A stretch of DNA of 5,290 nt from positions 1-5,290 of the forward strand of contig CAIPQY010000284.1 in assembly GCA_903867275.1 (NCBI GenBank). Reading direction: 5' to 3'. A program made the position numbers and the translations under genes. Positions 3,701 to 5,290 of the stretch are shown one piece after another; the stretch's first letter is position 1; every line of letters starts with the position of its first letter. This DNA comes from an uncultured bacterium (GTDB lineage: Bacteria > Planctomycetota > Phycisphaerae > Phycisphaerales > SM1A02). The notes beneath the pieces were generated by a model. It worked only from the letters and a program-made list of their open reading frames with translations. It made no database searches and had not been told where the DNA came from.

Positions 3701-5290
3701 TCAGGGGCACGGACCGTAGCTCAGCAGCAGCAGCGCCACGTCGCCGTTGCTCACGTCGCCGCTGCCGTCAAGGTCGCTCAGGCAACCTGCGCAGGGGCCG
3801 AAGTCGAGCAGCATGAAGGCGATGTCGCCCGAGGTCACCTGGCCGTCGCCGTCCAGATCCTCGGGGCAGGGCGTGGTGGTTCCACCGCAGCCAGCCGGTG
3901 CCGGCGAAGCCGAGTTGTGCGGCACCGGTGCGGTGACGATCGTGAAGTCCGCCGAGTTGTTGTCGGTGTCATCGCGGCCATCGTTGTTGCGCACGGCACC
4001 CGTGATCACGGTGAGTGTGGCGACGGCGGTGCCTTCGGGGCAGTTGCCCGTGCCGTACGCCAGCTTGTCCACCAGTGTGCCGGCCGTCTCGGATCCGCAC
4101 GCCTTGTTCGAGTTCACCGCGTTGAACAGCGCCACCTTGCCGTTGGTCGCGCTCATGGCGATGGTGAAGGTGAAGTCGGGCGTCACGGGCAGTGCGCCGC
4201 CAGCGGTGCTGCCGGTCGCGGCGGCCACCAACAGGTACTGGCAGGGCTGGATGGTGGTGCCCGCGGGGAAGGTGAAGATGTTCTGGGTTGAACTTCCCCA
4301 GTTGCCGGTGGCCGAACCGTACTCGATGGTCCAACCGCCGATGTTCACGGCTGCATCACTGCTGTTGAAGATCTCCACGTAATCCTTGTTGTAGGTGGGG
4401 CCGCCGCTGGTCGAGCCGCCGCCGCCGTACACCTGGCTGATCTTCACGCCACCGGTGCCGCTGCCACCACCGCCGCCACCGCCGCCACCGCCACCACCAC
4501 TTCCGCCCGACAGGGCCACGGTGAGGGCGTAGGTGTTGCGAGTGTTCGAGGCGAGGTAGGTCTCCAGGTACACGCGAGCGCTTGTGCTGCCCGCGTTGGT
4601 CCAGGTGACGGTCTCGTTGTTCACGTTGCCGTTGGCGTTCACCAGCGGGGTGGTTGCGCCGCAGGCATCCCACAGACGGAAGTCGATGTCGCCGTTCGCG
4701 TGGGTGTAGGTGGCCGTTGCGGTCAGCGTGGCGCCCGCCGCCACATCCACCGCGTACCAGTCGCTGTTCAGGCGCTTCACCACCAGGTTGCTGTAGGTGG
4801 CTGCCGTCAGCACCTTCGGAGCCGCGCAGCTGTCATTGGGTTCCTGCGCGTCATCGGCGCCGGCCGCCAGATAGGCACCGAAGCCGCCGGTGTTCACCGC
4901 CACATCCCAGCGGCCGTAGCCGTCGCCGCCCGTTGTGTTGGTGCAGCTGCTTGCGCCGCAGGTGAGCACGCCGTACAGCTGCTGGGTGCTCTCCTGATAC
5001 AGCGCCGAACCGCTGCTGCCGCCTTCAGTGATGCCCAAGGTCCAGGCAACCTGCGACCAGTTGCTGCCGGTGCCGCAGTAGTTGTTGGCGGCGGTCTTGG
5101 TGCAGAAGCTGATGTCCTGTTCGGCGCCGGCCGGGTGGTGAATGCCCACGCTGGCCGTGCCGTTGGCGGGATTGGTGCTCATCCAGCCGGCCCAGTACAC
5201 GCTTGCCGGCAGTGCGCCGCGCACCATCAGCAGCGTGCAGTCGCTGGTGAAGTAGGTCGACACCAGATCGGCGCCGCTCACCGAGGTGCC
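3701..5290 (-). CDS. Secreted trypsin-like serine protease with PPC, lamin-tail and dockerin-like C-terminal domains (5' end outside window)
   Basis: The frame is open to the window edge (upstream codons give G-T-S), so the true start lies beyond 5290. Numbering takes the Val codon at 5279-5281 as 1. Residues 1-140 are the C-terminal part of an S1 protease resembling lysyl endopeptidase: SDCTLL contains the likely catalytic Asp14, and ITEGGSSGSALY contains the nucleophile Ser90. The catalytic His must lie outside the window. Residues about 147-256 resemble a bacterial pre-peptidase C-terminal (PPC) domain (QEPNDSC, NSDWYAVDVAAGATLTATAT). A Gly tract (259-278) links to a lamin-tail-like domain (about 279-455; VKISQVYGGGG, KDYVEIFNSSDAAVNIGGW). 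Residues 472-526 hold two dockerin-like calcium loops with GPC endings. Many cysteines suggest disulfides outside the cytoplasm. It is convergent with the carbonic anhydrase gene and shares its terminator; no functional link to it is evident. Confidence 0.88.
   Translation of the reverse strand, partial: GTSVSGADLVSTYFTSDCTLLMVRGALPASVYWAGWMSTNPANGTASVGIHHPAGAEQDISFCTKTAANNYCGTGSNWSQVAWTLGITEGGSSGSALYQESTQQLYGVLTCGASSCTNTTGGDGYGRWDVAVNTGGFGAYLAAGADDAQEPNDSCAAPKVLTAATYSNLVVKRLNSDWYAVDVAAGATLTATATYTHANGDIDFRLWDACGATTPLVNANGNVNNETVTWTNAGSTSARVYLETYLASNTRNTYALTVALSGGSGGGGGGGGGGGGSGTGGVKISQVYGGGGSTSGGPTYNKDYVEIFNSSDAAVNIGGWTIEYGSATGNWGSSTQNIFTFPAGTTIQPCQYLLVAAATGSTAGGALPVTPDFTFTIAMSATNGKVALFNAVNSNKACGSETAGTLVDKLAYGTGNCPEGTAVATLTVITGAVRNNDGRDDTDNNSADFTIVTAPVPHNSASPAPAGCGGTTTPCPEDLDGDGQVTSGDIAFMLLDFGPCAGCLSDLDGSGDVSNGDVALLLLSYGPCP
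3704..3868 (-). other. Dockerin-like double EF-hand C-terminal module within the protease
   Basis: The two loops are DLDGDGQVTSGD (475-486) and DLDGSGDVSNGD (503-514). Both match a 12-residue calcium-binding loop with acidic residues at positions 1, 3 and 12. Each is followed by a hydrophobic helix (IAFMLLDFGPC and VALLLLSYGPC), making an obvious internal duplication. The protein ends two residues after the second GPC's Pro, at GPCP. Modules of this type at the extreme C-terminus usually mediate attachment or sorting of secreted proteins; the partner here is unknown. Confidence 0.8.
4448..4507 (-). repeat. Poly-glycine linker encoded by GGT/GGC triplet repeats
   Basis: The minus strand encodes a run of Gly residues interrupted by Ser and one Thr (residues 259-278) through mixed GGT and GGC codons. 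It falls exactly between the PPC-like and lamin-tail-like domains, which fits a flexible interdomain linker. Triplet repeats of this kind can change in length by slippage without breaking the frame. Confidence 0.8.

Noticed and set aside
3747..4382. Plus-strand open frame (211 codons) opposite the protease
   Set aside because: It is antisense to the lamin-tail and dockerin-like coding region, whose protein motifs are clear; the Pro/Val/Ser-rich translation is a shadow.
4448..4507. Triplet repeat considered as a CRISPR-like or intergenic tandem repeat
   Set aside because: The period is three, it is in frame and encodes a Gly linker between two domains; there are no spacers.

Overview
The window is GC-rich, gene-dense bacterial DNA with five protein-coding genes. 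Two of them run off the window edges. No tRNA, rRNA, CRISPR array or insertion sequence was seen. The best taxonomic clue is the C-terminus of the minus-strand secreted protein. It carries two EF-hand-like dockerin repeats bounded by Gly-Pro-Cys motifs, a style I associate with Planctomycetota, especially Phycisphaerae. That assignment is an inference from one domain, not a proof.

Layout on the plus strand: (1) the C-terminal 258 residues of a DEAD-box RNA helicase with a DbpA-type RNA-binding domain (3-779). (2) A 288-bp gap with a G11 hairpin, a perfect 18-bp palindrome, an AT-rich promoter-like stretch and a leader hairpin. (3) A PAS-like/LuxR-HTH regulator (1068-1787). (4) A 283-bp gap with a similar series of palindrome and hairpin. 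(5) A second, paralogous PAS-like/LuxR-HTH regulator (2071-2805). (6) A beta-class carbonic anhydrase with a lipoprotein signal peptide (2891-3619). A strong bidirectional terminator (3645-3675) separates this block from the convergent minus-strand gene (5290-3701). That gene encodes the C-terminal part of a secreted trypsin-like protease with pre-peptidase C-terminal, lamin-tail and dockerin-like domains.

How the genes may work together: the helicase and the protease look like independent units. The two regulators come from a tandem duplication. Their DNA-binding domains are 57/68 identical, with the recognition-helix region unchanged, while their N-terminal sensor domains have diverged strongly. 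The simplest reading is two sensors feeding one set of operators. The carbonic anhydrase starts 85 nt after the second regulator on the same strand and may be co-transcribed or controlled by the pair, but no direct regulatory evidence is visible. The regulator pair with its parallel upstream regions is the part most worth a second look.
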